Positions 1-9,129 of a DNA stretch of 64,000 nt are shown here, in pieces; the stretch's first letter is position 1, and the number at the start of each line of letters is the position of its first letter. The notes under the pieces were generated by a model. That model saw only the letters and a program-made list of their open reading frames with translations, was not told the origin of the DNA and made no database searches. The stretch spans positions 62,001-126,000 of the forward strand of contig NZ_RZUF01000012.1 in the NCBI RefSeq assembly GCF_004005375.1, read 5' to 3'. The translations under genes and the position numbers were made by a program. This stretch comes from Rheinheimera sediminis. Lineage in GTDB: Bacteria > Pseudomonadota > Gammaproteobacteria > Enterobacterales > Alteromonadaceae.

Positions 1-216
1 CTTTTAGATGTCCAAAATTTAAGCCGGCTGTTATATGATGTGCGCCGGGACGATGCTTTGTTTCGTTTCTATATGACGCAAGACAATAAAACGCAAGGTT
101 TTGACTGGCTTAGAAAGTCATATCCACCGCGGCGTGAATACAGCTCGGTGCGGCTGACAGGACAAGAAGTGCCTGAGTTTTTAACAACATTAGGTTTTAG
201 TACCCAAATTAATTGA
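1..216 (+). CDS. pdxB: Erythronate-4-phosphate dehydrogenase, C-terminal end (partial)
   Basis: The window opens inside this gene; 71 codons and a TGA stop are visible. The translation contains YDVRRDDALFRFYMT and, near the end, EVPEFLTTLGF, which resemble the C-terminal dimerisation region of PdxB. PdxB oxidises 4-phosphoerythronate in the DXP-dependent pyridoxal-5-phosphate pathway. The NAD-binding and catalytic parts lie upstream, outside the window. In enterobacteria pdxB likewise precedes an asd/usg-type gene and truA, which supports the call. The identification rests on the tail and the context. Confidence 0.85.
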   Translation, partial: LLDVQNLSRLLYDVRRDDALFRFYMTQDNKTQGFDWLRKSYPPRREYSSVRLTGQEVPEFLTTLGFSTQIN

Positions 217-330
217 CGTTGCAGCGCGGCTACAAGCGAGTGAGACCCCAGGAGCATAGAAGTCCTAAGTGACTGGGGCGAAGAGCGCAGTCAACAATGC
301 GGCAGCGTCAAGTAAGAAGGGTAAAGCAGC
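217..330 (+). repeat. Dispersed intergenic repeat with central hairpin (REP-like)
   Basis: The spacer between pdxB and asd is not ordinary leader sequence. It contains a GC-rich block with CCCCAG at 246-251 pairing with CTGGGG at 273-278 around a degenerate inner stem. It ends in a CAAGTAAGAAGGGTA-type signature. I recall very similar elements scattered between genes in Shewanella, Vibrio and Rheinheimera. A truncated end of the same kind, in inverted orientation, appears near 13555-13580. Membership of that family is from memory. Confidence 0.5.
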
Positions 331-354
331 CAGTAACAGAAAAGGGGAATAACC

Positions 355-1374
355 ATGGCTCAGCAATACGACGTCGCTGTGTTAGGTGCTACAGGTTTAG
401 TAGGCCAGCATTTAATTGAAATTCTAGAACAGCGCGATTTTCCGGTAAATAAACTTTATCCTTTAGCCAGCAGCCGCTCTGCCGGTGGCCATATCACCTT
501 TAAGGGTAAACAAATTGAAGTACTGGATGCTGAAACCTTTGACTGGACTAAGGTACAGATTGGTTTATTTTCTGCGGGTGGCAGCGTGTCTGCAACTTAT
601 GCTCCTCGTGCTGCAGACGCAGGTTGCGTCGTGATCGACAACACCTCGCATTTCCGCTACGAAGCTGATATTCCACTGGTGGTGCCAGAAGTGAATGCGC
701 ACGCTATTGCTGAGTTCCGTAATCGCAATATTATCGCCAACCCAAACTGCTCCACTATTCAAATGCTGGTGGCCTTAAAGCCTATTCATGATGCCGTAGG
801 GATCAGCCGTATCAACGTAGCAACCTATCAGTCAGTGGCTGGTGCTGGTCAGCAAGGTGTGGAAGCATTGGCAAAAGAGACGGCGCAGTTGCTAAACGGT
901 CGTCCTCTGGAGGAAGGTAGTAAGTTTGCCCGTCAGATTGCCTTTAACTGTATTCCACAAATAGATGTATTTTTGGACAATGGTTACACCAAAGAAGAAA
1001 TGAAAATGCACTGGGAAACCCAAAAAATTATGGGCGATGCCAGCATTTCCGTTAACGCTACTGCTGTGCGTGTGCCGGTATTTTATGGTCATGCCGAAGC
1101 CGTGCATCTGGAAACCCGCATGCCCATCAGTGTTGAACAGGTCAAAGCGCTGTTAGCCAATGCACCTGGCGTAACATTAATGGAAGATAATGCAGATTAT
1201 CCAACTCAGGTCGGTAATGCTGCTGGTCAGGATGATGTGTTTGTTGGCCGTATTCGCCAAGACTTTTCGCATGAAAATGGCATTAACTTATGGCTTGTTG
1301 CCGACAATATCCGCAAAGGCGCTGCGACTAACAGTATTCAGATCGCTGAGCATTTAATACGAGATTATTTGTAA
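355..1374 (+). CDS. asd: Aspartate-semialdehyde dehydrogenase (Asd/Usg type)
   Basis: This 339-residue protein would reduce aspartyl phosphate to aspartate semialdehyde, the branch point to lysine, diaminopimelate, threonine and methionine. The N-terminal GATGLVGQ motif (residues 11-18) is the NADP-binding loop. The NPNCST motif places the catalytic cysteine at residue 132, so this copy should be active, unlike the enterobacterial paralogue Usg. The ATG follows an AAAGGGGAAT ribosome-binding site. It sits alone between a repeat and a strong terminator, so it is probably its own transcription unit. Length is normal for the family. Confidence 0.93.
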   Translation: MAQQYDVAVLGATGLVGQHLIEILEQRDFPVNKLYPLASSRSAGGHITFKGKQIEVLDAETFDWTKVQIGLFSAGGSVSATYAPRAADAGCVVIDNTSHFRYEADIPLVVPEVNAHAIAEFRNRNIIANPNCSTIQMLVALKPIHDAVGISRINVATYQSVAGAGQQGVEALAKETAQLLNGRPLEEGSKFARQIAFNCIPQIDVFLDNGYTKEEMKMHWETQKIMGDASISVNATAVRVPVFYGHAEAVHLETRMPISVEQVKALLANAPGVTLMEDNADYPTQVGNAAGQDDVFVGRIRQDFSHENGINLWLVADNIRKGAATNSIQIAEHLIRDYL

Positions 1375-1394
1375 TAGCAGCTTCATAACCAGAT

Positions 1395-1421
1395 AAAGGC
1401 TCCCTCGGGAGCCTTTATTGT
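1395..1421 (+). terminator. Rho-independent terminator of asd
   Basis: A perfect 10-base stem, AAAGGCTCCC (1395-1404) with GGGAGCCTTT (1407-1416), begins 20 bases after the asd stop. The T-tract is short. Confidence 0.8.
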
Positions 1422-1567
1422 TTGCTAAAGCAATTGAGTCAGCAGCCGATATGCAAATTGTGTTTAAGCGTAGCCACTGGCATGCATCTGGTTTACTATT
1501 CCAGTGTGGAACGATGTTTGCAGTGATTTAGTTTCAAAAAATATTCTCCGGCCTTAAAGGATTATCG

Positions 1568-4549
1568 ATGCGTTTAGTTGGGCTTCTTATTTTCAGTATT
1601 CTGTTGCAGATTTGTAGTGTTAACGCCACTGCAGAAACCACCGTGCGTCTGAAAGGGCCAAAAAGCAGTGAGAATCCTGACCGCAGCAGGGTGGGACCTT
1701 TAACCCCTAACGATACTTTATGGCGTATAGCTGAAGAAGTACGACCACACCCAGGGCTAAATATCTATCAGGTGATGTACGCCATCTACTTGAAAAATCC
1801 TCAATCTTTTCTTGATGATAACTTTAACCATCTGAATGTTGGCTCCTTTTTGGCTATCCCCAATGTCGACGAAATTTTGTCTGTCGATGCGAAAGATGCC
1901 CAGATGAAATCTGAGGAAGATGACCGCATCTGGGCCGACAGAGTGCGCGCTGCGGCGGCTGCCAAAGTAAAACAGGGTGTCAATACTGCGCAACAGAAAG
2001 ATGTAGATAAAGCCAAGCAAGAAATTAAACAAGAGTTGAGCCGGGTTGAAGGGGAGCAAAAAGGCCAGCTTCTTGATCTTCAAAGCAAGTTAGCCGAATC
2101 GCAAGTGACAGTGGAAGCAGTTTTAGCTGACAACTCCGCCTTAAAGCAGAAACTTGACCAGTTGGCAGACCAAATGTTGCTGATGAAGTCTCAGGTTGAC
2201 AAAGACAGCGAAATTCAAACTCAGTTGCAGCTTTTAGTCTCGCAGCAAGCAGAAATGCTTGCTCAGCAAAAGGCTCAGATTGAGCGTGAACAGCAAGGGA
2301 CAAATTTTGCCGAAATCTGGCAAAATATTTCCTCCAGCAGCTTTACTTGGGTTTTACTCGCCAGTTTACCAGCTCTACTCCTCTTGTTTGCCATATTAGG
2401 CTGGATTAAGCGCAGGACCAGAAAATCAGAACAAATAGTCAATGCTGCCACTGCAGTGCCTCAGCAAGAGTCGGGTTATCGTTCTCCTTTGCCGCCTTTA
2501 GATGAAAGTTTGGACTTCGACGAAAGCAGTTTGATGACGCTGGATGAATCATTATTGGACACAGGCAGTCAAGGTATAAGGCTTGATGACGAACCTATTG
2601 ATTTACATGATGATATTCTGCTCGATACCAGGACAGATGAGTTTGACGACATTCTGATGAATGACGATGACTTGCTAGATAGTAAAGACTTACTTGACGC
2701 CAGTTCAATAGACGATGAGTTATTAGATGACTTGCTGGATCAACCTGTCAAAGCCCCAGTGAAAGAATTCGATCCAAACAATATTCTATCTGGTGCCGAT
2801 TTATCCGCTCTGTTTGATGAAGAACCTGAGCTGGATGAGGATGAAGACGTATTTGCCCAAGCCGTAGCTGAGCAATTGGCGGAAGAGCAAAAACAAACAC
2901 AGCAAACTGCTGATGAACTGGATGATTTGATCGAAGAAATTGAACTGGATGAATTGGACATCGACACTTTTATGTCAGGCAGTTCTGTTTCAACTGATAA
3001 AGACAAGGTAAATGCAGACGATATCGAAGAAGTCGAAGAAGTGGAAGAAGTGGACTTCGATTCTCTGCTCGATGAATTGGTTGTTCCCAACGATGAGCCT
3101 CAAGCTGAAATTGTCACAGACAGTTCATTAAACACCGAAATTGCAGATCCTGCAGAGGTGCAAGATCTAACGCCGGAACAACCTCATTTTGATAGCTCCG
3201 AGCTAGATGAATTTGCCGAATCGCTGGCTGAAGAAGAATTATCCACTCCAGAGCCATTGTCTATTGAAAATGAGAGTGATATTGACATCGACGCACTGCT
3301 CGATGGCGCAGCCAATTGGCCTGATAGTAACAATGCGGACGACACTGCTGAATTCGTTACTGAAGATTTTGATTTGAAGGTCGAATCTGAAGCAGGGACT
3401 GGCGAGAGTTTACCGTCCGAGACCAAGCTGGAATTCGATGAAGACGATTATCCATTAAGCCCTGATGATGTAGCCCTGCTGTTATCCGACGAAGTGGCCT
3501 CAGAGAGCGCAACAGTTATGCCAGCGCAACTTCATGCAGATCCTGTTGATTTAGCAGCACTCACGCAGGACCTTAGTGATGACAGCGAAGATCAGTCGAC
3601 ACCAAATGCAGAAGATAGTTTTAAACTAACGGAAGAAGCTGAGGTTGCAGAGCATAGTTCTGATGACCAAACTACTACTCAAAACACTGAGATGCAAGCC
3701 AAGAGTGAAGACCCGAATGCAGGCACGGGTGCCGATGATCTAGCTGAGGATGTCGAAATCAATCAGACCTGGCAAGAGTTGAGTGATCCTGTTGCAGAGA
3801 TGCCTGCTATTGAATCCGTCCCCGATCTTGATTTACAAGAAGATTTATCCGTTAGCCGCGTCTCCGCTGCTACTTTATCAGTTGAAAACCCAAGTAAGGT
3901 ACTGGAAGAGTATCCTGAGCTGGAGTTTTCTGATGAGGAGGCCGAAGGCGAGTTTGAGTTGGAACAAGAGGATGAAGTAAGTTTTGAGCCTTTACCACTG
4001 GTTGTAGAGAGTGATTCCGAACTCGCCAATGATGATATAGCCTCAGAGCTTGAGGCTTTAGACCAGACAGATTTTGATATTTTATTAGCTGATTATGCAC
4101 AAGCTGATAACGAAACAGAATTGGCAGATGAACAGGTTGCTGACAAGGTATTGTCTGAATTAGCTCTTGAAGAAACTGAAACTCAGACTGAATCATTGCA
4201 TCAAGCCGAAAAACCGTCACAGCAAGCCATGCTTCAGGATGATTTAGAGTTCTCGCTGCTGGCTTTGGATAAATTATTAGATGATTCTGAAGATGAAACG
4301 CAGCAGAGTCAAAACCCAGTGCGGAATATAGACGCAGGTTTGGAGGATTATCAGGACTTTATTGCAGCACAGCATGAACCTGAATTGGATCCGGCGGAGC
4401 AAGGTTTTGCTGCTGATTTGGATTTAATCCGCGCTTATATTGAAATTGGCGAACAAGATGGTGCTGAACATTTAATCGATAAAGTATTAAATTCAGCTGC
4501 GCCAGAACACATCAAGCAAGAAGCTCAAAGTCTAAAAAATCAGCTTTAA
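1568..4549 (+). CDS. fimV: Polar hub protein FimV/HubP with LysM-like and TPR-like ends
   Basis: FimV/HubP is an inner-membrane protein that organises the cell pole and supports type IV pilus and flagellar placement. The order seen is: signal peptide (1-22); periplasmic LysM-like FimV N-terminal domain (about 43-105, with NDTLWRIAEE and SFLAIPN); coiled coil (about 140-245); one membrane helix (260-280); a very acidic cytoplasmic region of about 600 residues rich in DDLLD and EELD; and the C-terminal FimV domain from about residue 940, with DLIRAYIEIGEQDGAE. The size of 993 residues and extreme acidity fit HubP proteins of Shewanella and Vibrio. The position between asd and truA is the usual one. 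Confidence 0.92.
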   Translation: MRLVGLLIFSILLQICSVNATAETTVRLKGPKSSENPDRSRVGPLTPNDTLWRIAEEVRPHPGLNIYQVMYAIYLKNPQSFLDDNFNHLNVGSFLAIPNVDEILSVDAKDAQMKSEEDDRIWADRVRAAAAAKVKQGVNTAQQKDVDKAKQEIKQELSRVEGEQKGQLLDLQSKLAESQVTVEAVLADNSALKQKLDQLADQMLLMKSQVDKDSEIQTQLQLLVSQQAEMLAQQKAQIEREQQGTNFAEIWQNISSSSFTWVLLASLPALLLLFAILGWIKRRTRKSEQIVNAATAVPQQESGYRSPLPPLDESLDFDESSLMTLDESLLDTGSQGIRLDDEPIDLHDDILLDTRTDEFDDILMNDDDLLDSKDLLDASSIDDELLDDLLDQPVKAPVKEFDPNNILSGADLSALFDEEPELDEDEDVFAQAVAEQLAEEQKQTQQTADELDDLIEEIELDELDIDTFMSGSSVSTDKDKVNADDIEEVEEVEEVDFDSLLDELVVPNDEPQAEIVTDSSLNTEIADPAEVQDLTPEQPHFDSSELDEFAESLAEEELSTPEPLSIENESDIDIDALLDGAANWPDSNNADDTAEFVTEDFDLKVESEAGTGESLPSETKLEFDEDDYPLSPDDVALLLSDEVASESATVMPAQLHADPVDLAALTQDLSDDSEDQSTPNAEDSFKLTEEAEVAEHSSDDQTTTQNTEMQAKSEDPNAGTGADDLAEDVEINQTWQELSDPVAEMPAIESVPDLDLQEDLSVSRVSAATLSVENPSKVLEEYPELEFSDEEAEGEFELEQEDEVSFEPLPLVVESDSELANDDIASELEALDQTDFDILLADYAQADNETELADEQVADKVLSELALEETETQTESLHQAEKPSQQAMLQDDLEFSLLALDKLLDDSEDETQQSQNPVRNIDAGLEDYQDFIAAQHEPELDPAEQGFAADLDLIRAYIEIGEQDGAEHLIDKVLNSAAPEHIKQEAQSLKNQL

Positions 4550-4555
4550 ATCTTT

Positions 4556-4608
4556 AAATGGGTTCAGATCACATTGTTAACCCTTAACAATGTGATCTGA
4601 ACCCATTT
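4556..4608. repeat. 25-bp perfect inverted repeat after fimV stop
   Basis: The arms 4556-4580 and 4584-4608 are exactly complementary over 25 bases with a 3-base loop, starting 7 bases after the fimV stop. It is followed by TTATCG and could terminate transcription, but the stem is far longer than a normal terminator. Its outer end carries GGGTTCAG, similar to the GGGTCAGG at the base of the hairpin after cysS (15090-15140). I read it as a palindromic repeat that may also act as a terminator. Confidence 0.8.
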
Positions 4609-4694
4609 TTATCGAGGCTTTGTCGTAGTTAAAATTGGTGAGTTTCCACTTCTGCCTGAGTTATACTTTCGCCCCTAAAGTGATGGGAGTAAGA

Positions 4695-5513
4695 ATGCGA
4701 ATTGCGTTGGGTATTGAATACAACGGTGTTGGTTTATTTGGCTGGCAAAGGCAACGAGAAGTGCCAAGTGTGCAAGGTCATTTGGAAGCTGCGTTGTCGA
4801 AGGTGGCTAATACCACTATTGAGCTGTCCTGCGCTGGGCGCACTGACGCCGGTGTCCATGCGACTGGTCAAGTCGTGCATTTTGATACCGAGGCTAACCG
4901 GGATATGCGAGCCTGGATCATGGGGACTAACTCCAATCTGCCTGATGGTATAGCAGTGCGCTGGGCACAAGGTGTTGCTGACGATTTTCACGCCCGTTTT
5001 TCTGCAACGGCCCGCCGTTACCGTTATGTGATTTACAACAATAAATTCAGGCCTGCTATTTTGGGGGCTGGCTTAAGTCATTATCATCAGGAATTAAACA
5101 TTGAACTGATGCAGCAAGCCGCGGTCCACTTGCTGGGTGAAAATGACTTTACCTCCTTTCGCGCTATTCAATGCCAGTCGCATAGCCCTTTTCGCAATCT
5201 GATGCATTTGCATTTGAGTCGGTTTGGGCCATATATTGTACTGGATATTAAGGCGAATGCGTTTTTGCATCATATGGTACGAAACATCACGGGCAGCTTG
5301 CTGCAAGTGGGAATGGGCTTGAAAGAACCAGAATGGATTGCAGAGCTTTTAGCAGCTAAAGATAGAACTTTAGCAGCGGCAACAGCTAAAGCTGAGGGCT
5401 TGTATCTGGTGGACGTGGATTACCCTGAACACTTTGGTATCCCGAAAATGCCGTTGGGCCCACTGTTCCTGCCAGACAGTTTTTGCTCTGAGCTCTCTGA
5501 AACTGCGGTTTGA
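4695..5513 (+). CDS. truA: tRNA pseudouridine(38-40) synthase TruA
   Basis: TruA converts uridines 38-40 in the anticodon arm of many tRNAs to pseudouridine. The catalytic aspartate is D51 in the motif [10 protein letters not shown]. The protein is 272 residues from the chosen ATG. An earlier in-frame start at 4635 would add 20 residues unlike the family; the start at 4695 follows GGGAGT at a 4-5 base spacing and gives the typical [11 protein letters not shown] opening. It lies between fimV and accD as in related genomes. A terminator hairpin follows at 5561. Confidence 0.95.
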   Translation: MRIALGIEYNGVGLFGWQRQREVPSVQGHLEAALSKVANTTIELSCAGRTDAGVHATGQVVHFDTEANRDMRAWIMGTNSNLPDGIAVRWAQGVADDFHARFSATARRYRYVIYNNKFRPAILGAGLSHYHQELNIELMQQAAVHLLGENDFTSFRAIQCQSHSPFRNLMHLHLSRFGPYIVLDIKANAFLHHMVRNITGSLLQVGMGLKEPEWIAELLAAKDRTLAAATAKAEGLYLVDVDYPEHFGIPKMPLGPLFLPDSFCSELSETAV

Positions 5514-5560
5514 AGTAAGACCAGTTAGCTATAGGTTCTATCATTGCTTTGTGCTTTAAT

Positions 5561-5593
5561 AAGCGCCGTTAGCCGCATGATCGGCGCTTTTTT
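5561..5593 (+). terminator. Terminator between truA and accD
   Basis: AAGCGCCG (5561-5568) pairs with CGGCGCTT (5582-5589) and is followed by TTTT. Confidence 0.75.
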
Positions 5594-5646
5594 ACACAAT
5601 AAACTAAGTTTGGGCTCAAGCCCTGCTGCGCTACCAAGGAACAACT

Positions 5647-6519
5647 ATGAGTTGGTTAGAAAAAATTCTGCCCAGAACTTCGTCTTCATCGCGTCGTAAT
5701 ATTCCTGAAGGGGTCTGGACTAAATGTACCTCTTGCGACGCTGTATTGTACAAGGCAGAACTGGATCGGAACTTAGGGGTTTGTCCTAAATGTGACAACC
5801 ATATGCGTATCAGTGCCAGAGACAGGTTGAACAGTTTCCTTGATACCGGCGGTATGGTGGAATTAGCTGCTGAGTTAGAACCTCAGGATCTGTTGAAATT
5901 TAAAGACAGCAAAAAATACAAAGACCGCATTGTTGCTGCACAAAAAGAAACCAATGAAAAAGACGCCATGGTGGTGATGCGTGGCACCTTGCTGGGTATG
6001 CCTGTAGTGGTGGCTTCATTTGAGTTTGCTTTTATGGGCGGCTCTATGGCGTCTGTAGTGGGTGCCAAGTTTGTCAAAGGTGTCGAATACGCCATTGAAA
6101 ACAAAGTACCTTTTATCTGTTTTTCTGCCAGTGGTGGCGCCCGTATGCAAGAGGCTTTAATGTCTTTGATGCAAATGGCCAAAACCAGTGCTGCTCTGGC
6201 CAAACTGAGTGAAGCAGGTTTACCTTATATTTCTGTGCTGACTGATCCTACCATGGGTGGTGTATCTGCCAGTCTGGCGATGCTGGGTGACTTAAACATT
6301 GGTGAGCCTAAAGCTCTGATCGGTTTTGCCGGTCCTCGCGTTATCGAACAGACGGTACGTGAAAAATTACCTGAAGGTTTCCAGCGCAGTGAATTCTTGC
6401 TGGAACACGGTGCTATCGACATGATTGTTGACCGCCGCCAAATGCGCGATACAATTGCCCGACTTGTGGCTAAATTCATGCGATGGCCAGCTCCTGCCAA
6501 GGAACACCGCGTCGCCTAA
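5647..6519 (+). CDS. accD: Acetyl-CoA carboxylase carboxyltransferase subunit beta
   Basis: AccD pairs with AccA to transfer the carboxyl group from biotin to acetyl-CoA, giving malonyl-CoA for fatty-acid synthesis in the cytoplasm. The N-terminal zinc ribbon is intact with cysteines 27, 30, 46 and 49. The crotonase-fold body has the conserved SGGARMQE and [10 protein letters not shown] motifs. The length of 290 residues is normal. The ATG has AAGGAACA upstream. folC starts 9 bases after the stop, so the two are cotranscribed, as in E. coli. Confidence 0.96.
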   Translation: MSWLEKILPRTSSSSRRNIPEGVWTKCTSCDAVLYKAELDRNLGVCPKCDNHMRISARDRLNSFLDTGGMVELAAELEPQDLLKFKDSKKYKDRIVAAQKETNEKDAMVVMRGTLLGMPVVVASFEFAFMGGSMASVVGAKFVKGVEYAIENKVPFICFSASGGARMQEALMSLMQMAKTSAALAKLSEAGLPYISVLTDPTMGGVSASLAMLGDLNIGEPKALIGFAGPRVIEQTVREKLPEGFQRSEFLLEHGAIDMIVDRRQMRDTIARLVAKFMRWPAPAKEHRVA

Positions 6520-6528
6520 TAAGGTGTT

Positions 6529-7809
6529 ATGACCAATCTTTTATCGCCTGCAAGCCAATCCTGTCAGACTCTGACGGATTGGCTTTGTTATATAGAACAA
6601 AAACATCCTCAACATCAGATTGAACTGGGATTGGGGCGGGTGCTTCACATCGCGCAGCGTGCCGATTTGCATCTGCTACCCGGTAAAAAAATTCTGATCG
6701 CCGGTACCAACGGCAAAGGCACTACAGCCCGCACTCTTGAACAGCTCTGCGCTGTGCAAGGCTTTTCTGTCGGTGTCTATAGCTCTCCTCATTTGTTGCA
6801 GTTTAACGAGCGTTTACGCCTTAATGGCGAAGATGTAGCCGACCCCCTTTGGTGTGAAGCTTTTGCTTTTATCGAGCAATTGCGTGCTGATATCGAGCTG
6901 ACTTATTTTGAGTTCACCACGCTGGCGTCCTTTTATCTGCTGAGACAACAGCAACCGGATATCTGCCTGATTGAAGTAGGTTTAGGTGGCCGACTGGATG
7001 CGACTAATATCATCGATCCGGATTTAAGTATTCTGACCACTGTCGATTTAGACCATCAGGACTATTTAGGTCCAGATCGCGAAAGCATTGGTCGTGAAAA
7101 AGCCGGTGTTTTTCGCTCAGGCAAGCCAGCCGTGATAGGTGAGACTGATATTCCACAGTCGGTGCTGAAATACAGTCAGGATATTCAGGCAAAACTGCTT
7201 TGCATCAATAAGGACTACCAGTACAGCGTCAATGAGACAAGCTTTAGCTGGCGTGGTGTGCAGAGTCAGTTCGAGGCATTACCTCTGACATCTGCGCCGC
7301 TGCAGAACGTAGCGACAGCCCTTACTGCACTGGAAGCTTTAACTCTGTTGCCTTCTAAGCAGCAGACTGTGCAGGTTCTGGCTGAATTAAGTCTGCCTGG
7401 TCGTATGCAATGGCTGAATAAAACACCGGGAATTTTACTGGATGTGGCGCATAACCCGCAGTCGGCAGGTTATTTAGCTGCTCAGCTACAGTTCATTAAA
7501 ACAGAGTATGCTCGGGTTCATCTGCTGGTGGGGATGCTTAAGGATAAAGATATTCAACAAAGTCTGGCTCCTTTTCACGACCTGGCTGACCAGTGGCATC
7601 TGGTGGATCTACCTGGATCTCGTGGCGCTCAGGCCAGTATGTTACTTGCTCAATTACCAGCACAAAGCCATTATTGCTGTTATTCAGATTTAGAGTCAGG
7701 TTACCAAAAAGCGCTGTTATCTATGCAGCCTAATGATTTATTGGTGATTTTCGGCTCTTTTGTTACAGTGTCGGCAGTTCTTGCGCTGCAAAAGGAGACA
7801 GATGTATGA
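6529..7809 (+). CDS. folC: Bifunctional folylpolyglutamate/dihydrofolate synthase
   Basis: FolC adds glutamate to dihydropteroate to form dihydrofolate and extends the polyglutamate tail of folates. The ATP-binding loop GTNGKGTT is at residues 59-66, and the Mur-ligase-type DVAHNPQSAG motif lies in the C-terminal domain. At 426 residues it is full length. Its stop overlaps the start of the SPOR gene by four bases (ATGA), a sign of translational coupling. It belongs to the accD-folC-SPOR-cvpA-purF run. Confidence 0.95.
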   Translation: MTNLLSPASQSCQTLTDWLCYIEQKHPQHQIELGLGRVLHIAQRADLHLLPGKKILIAGTNGKGTTARTLEQLCAVQGFSVGVYSSPHLLQFNERLRLNGEDVADPLWCEAFAFIEQLRADIELTYFEFTTLASFYLLRQQQPDICLIEVGLGGRLDATNIIDPDLSILTTVDLDHQDYLGPDRESIGREKAGVFRSGKPAVIGETDIPQSVLKYSQDIQAKLLCINKDYQYSVNETSFSWRGVQSQFEALPLTSAPLQNVATALTALEALTLLPSKQQTVQVLAELSLPGRMQWLNKTPGILLDVAHNPQSAGYLAAQLQFIKTEYARVHLLVGMLKDKDIQQSLAPFHDLADQWHLVDLPGSRGAQASMLLAQLPAQSHYCCYSDLESGYQKALLSMQPNDLLVIFGSFVTVSAVLALQKETDV

Positions 7810-8561
7810 CCAGCGCTTTTAAAAATCGCTTAATTGGCAGCAGCATTTTAATTATTGCTGCCATCGTTTTTTTACCTGATTTGCTGGATGGGAAAAAACA
7901 GGTGGTTAAAGGTGAATTTAAGGCAATTCCTGAACGTCCGGAATTTGCCACAGTGCAACAAGAGCAGGTTTTCACTAAACAACAGTTGGCTGAAAAACAG
8001 CAGGAATTACTTTCAGCGCCAGTGGATGAACCTGCTGTAGATGCAGCATTACCAGATGATAACTTTGCGCAAGTGACTGCTGGCGATACTGGTAGCGCAG
8101 CGACGATAGACAGCGCTACCATGATTACCCAAACTACAGATGGCGCTGTAACAGCTGCACTGGCTGAGCAAATACCTGTATCGACTGAAAACCCTTTGGG
8201 TCCGGCAGCAGCGTCAGACAGCACCTCTGACACAGCAGTAACATCAGCACTTGTTGCTACCAAAGAAAAACAGATTGAACCTAAAGGCAATCCAGCGCTG
8301 AATGAGACCGCCTGGATAGTTCGGGTGGGGAGTTTTGCTAAAACAGAAAATGCTACAGCGTTAGTTTCAAAGCTCAAAGAAGCAGGTTTTACTACTTTTA
8401 CCCGTTCAACCACTAATGCTCAGGGTCAGGCCATGGTCAGCGTTGTAGTTGGCCCAGAATTGAAAAAAGAACGCTTGGAACAAAAACTGCCTCAACTACA
8501 GCAACTGACCGGAATTCAAGGTTTGAAGTTGACTGCTTTTAAGCCTATAGAAAATAATTAG
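7806..8561 (+). CDS. SPOR-domain cell-division protein (DedD-like)
   Basis: This 251-residue protein has a short cytoplasmic start, one membrane helix (about residues 10-25), a low-complexity Ala/Thr/Ser-rich linker, and a C-terminal SPOR domain (about 168-245, WIVRVGSFAKTENATALVSKL). SPOR domains bind denuded peptidoglycan at the septum. Its position between folC and cvpA is that of dedD in E. coli, and the architecture is the same. The linker is poorly conserved in this family, so I name it by domain and position rather than assign the symbol. Confidence 0.85.
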   Translation: MTSAFKNRLIGSSILIIAAIVFLPDLLDGKKQVVKGEFKAIPERPEFATVQQEQVFTKQQLAEKQQELLSAPVDEPAVDAALPDDNFAQVTAGDTGSAATIDSATMITQTTDGAVTAALAEQIPVSTENPLGPAAASDSTSDTAVTSALVATKEKQIEPKGNPALNETAWIVRVGSFAKTENATALVSKLKEAGFTTFTRSTTNAQGQAMVSVVVGPELKKERLEQKLPQLQQLTGIQGLKLTAFKPIENN

Positions 8562-8620
8562 GTGTTATGGTGCGTGTTTTGGTAGAATGCGCGCCGTCCT
8601 TAAGCATCCTTTGGTAGCAA

Positions 8621-9109
8621 ATGGTTTGGATTGATTATGCCATTCTGGCAATTATCTCCCTTTCGACTGTAATAAGTCTGGTCAGGGGATTTGCTAAAGA
8701 AGCGGTTTCACTGATTATCTGGATACTGGCCTTTTTTGTAGCCAGTTATTACTACCCCTATCTGGCAACCTATTTCACTGAATTGCAAGACGCACTGGTG
8801 CGTAATGCGGTTTCTATTGCTGTTCTGTTCGTTTTTACCCTTATTATCGGTGCTTTAGTTAATTATTTGATCGGCCGATTGGTCGAATCTACAGGCTTAT
8901 CTGGCACAGACCGGTTACTTGGCCTGATCTTCGGCGCCCTGCGTGGTGTGCTGGTGGTCAGTGCATTGTTATTTTTCCTGGATGCTTTTACCACTGCAGA
9001 TCAAACAGACTGGTGGCAAGCTTCCAAACTAATACCCGAATTTGGTTTTATCATTGAATGGTTTTTTGAATACATCAAAGCCCATTCCAGTTTTATGCAG
9101 CGACCCTAA
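8621..9109 (+). CDS. cvpA: CvpA family membrane protein
   Basis: CvpA is a small inner-membrane protein, named for its need in colicin V production and linked to envelope homeostasis. The 162 residues include four hydrophobic segments (about 4-22, 28-46, 62-85 and 102-122) and the typical [27 protein letters not shown] stretch between the third and fourth. purF starts 20 bases downstream, the usual cvpA-purF pairing. A TAGAAT hexamer at 8583-8588, in the spacer after the SPOR gene, may be the -10 of a local promoter; I could not find a convincing -35. Confidence 0.92.
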   Translation: MVWIDYAILAIISLSTVISLVRGFAKEAVSLIIWILAFFVASYYYPYLATYFTELQDALVRNAVSIAVLFVFTLIIGALVNYLIGRLVESTGLSGTDRLLGLIFGALRGVLVVSALLFFLDAFTTADQTDWWQASKLIPEFGFIIEWFFEYIKAHSSFMQRP

Positions 9110-9129
9110 GTGTGGCGAGGAAATAATCG

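Noticed and set aside
2740-4220. Several open frames antisense to the acidic part of fimV
   Set aside because: They are Ser-rich low-complexity translations of Asp/Glu codons on the other strand. FimV is continuous and matches its family.
7763-8413. A 216-codon minus-strand frame opposite the SPOR gene
   Set aside because: It is Ser/Ala/Val-rich and overlaps folC and the SPOR gene. The plus-strand gene has a domain and operon context.
8560-8620. A PurR box before cvpA-purF
   Set aside because: I looked for the ACGCAAACGTTTGCGT-type operator known in E. coli and found no convincing match on either strand.
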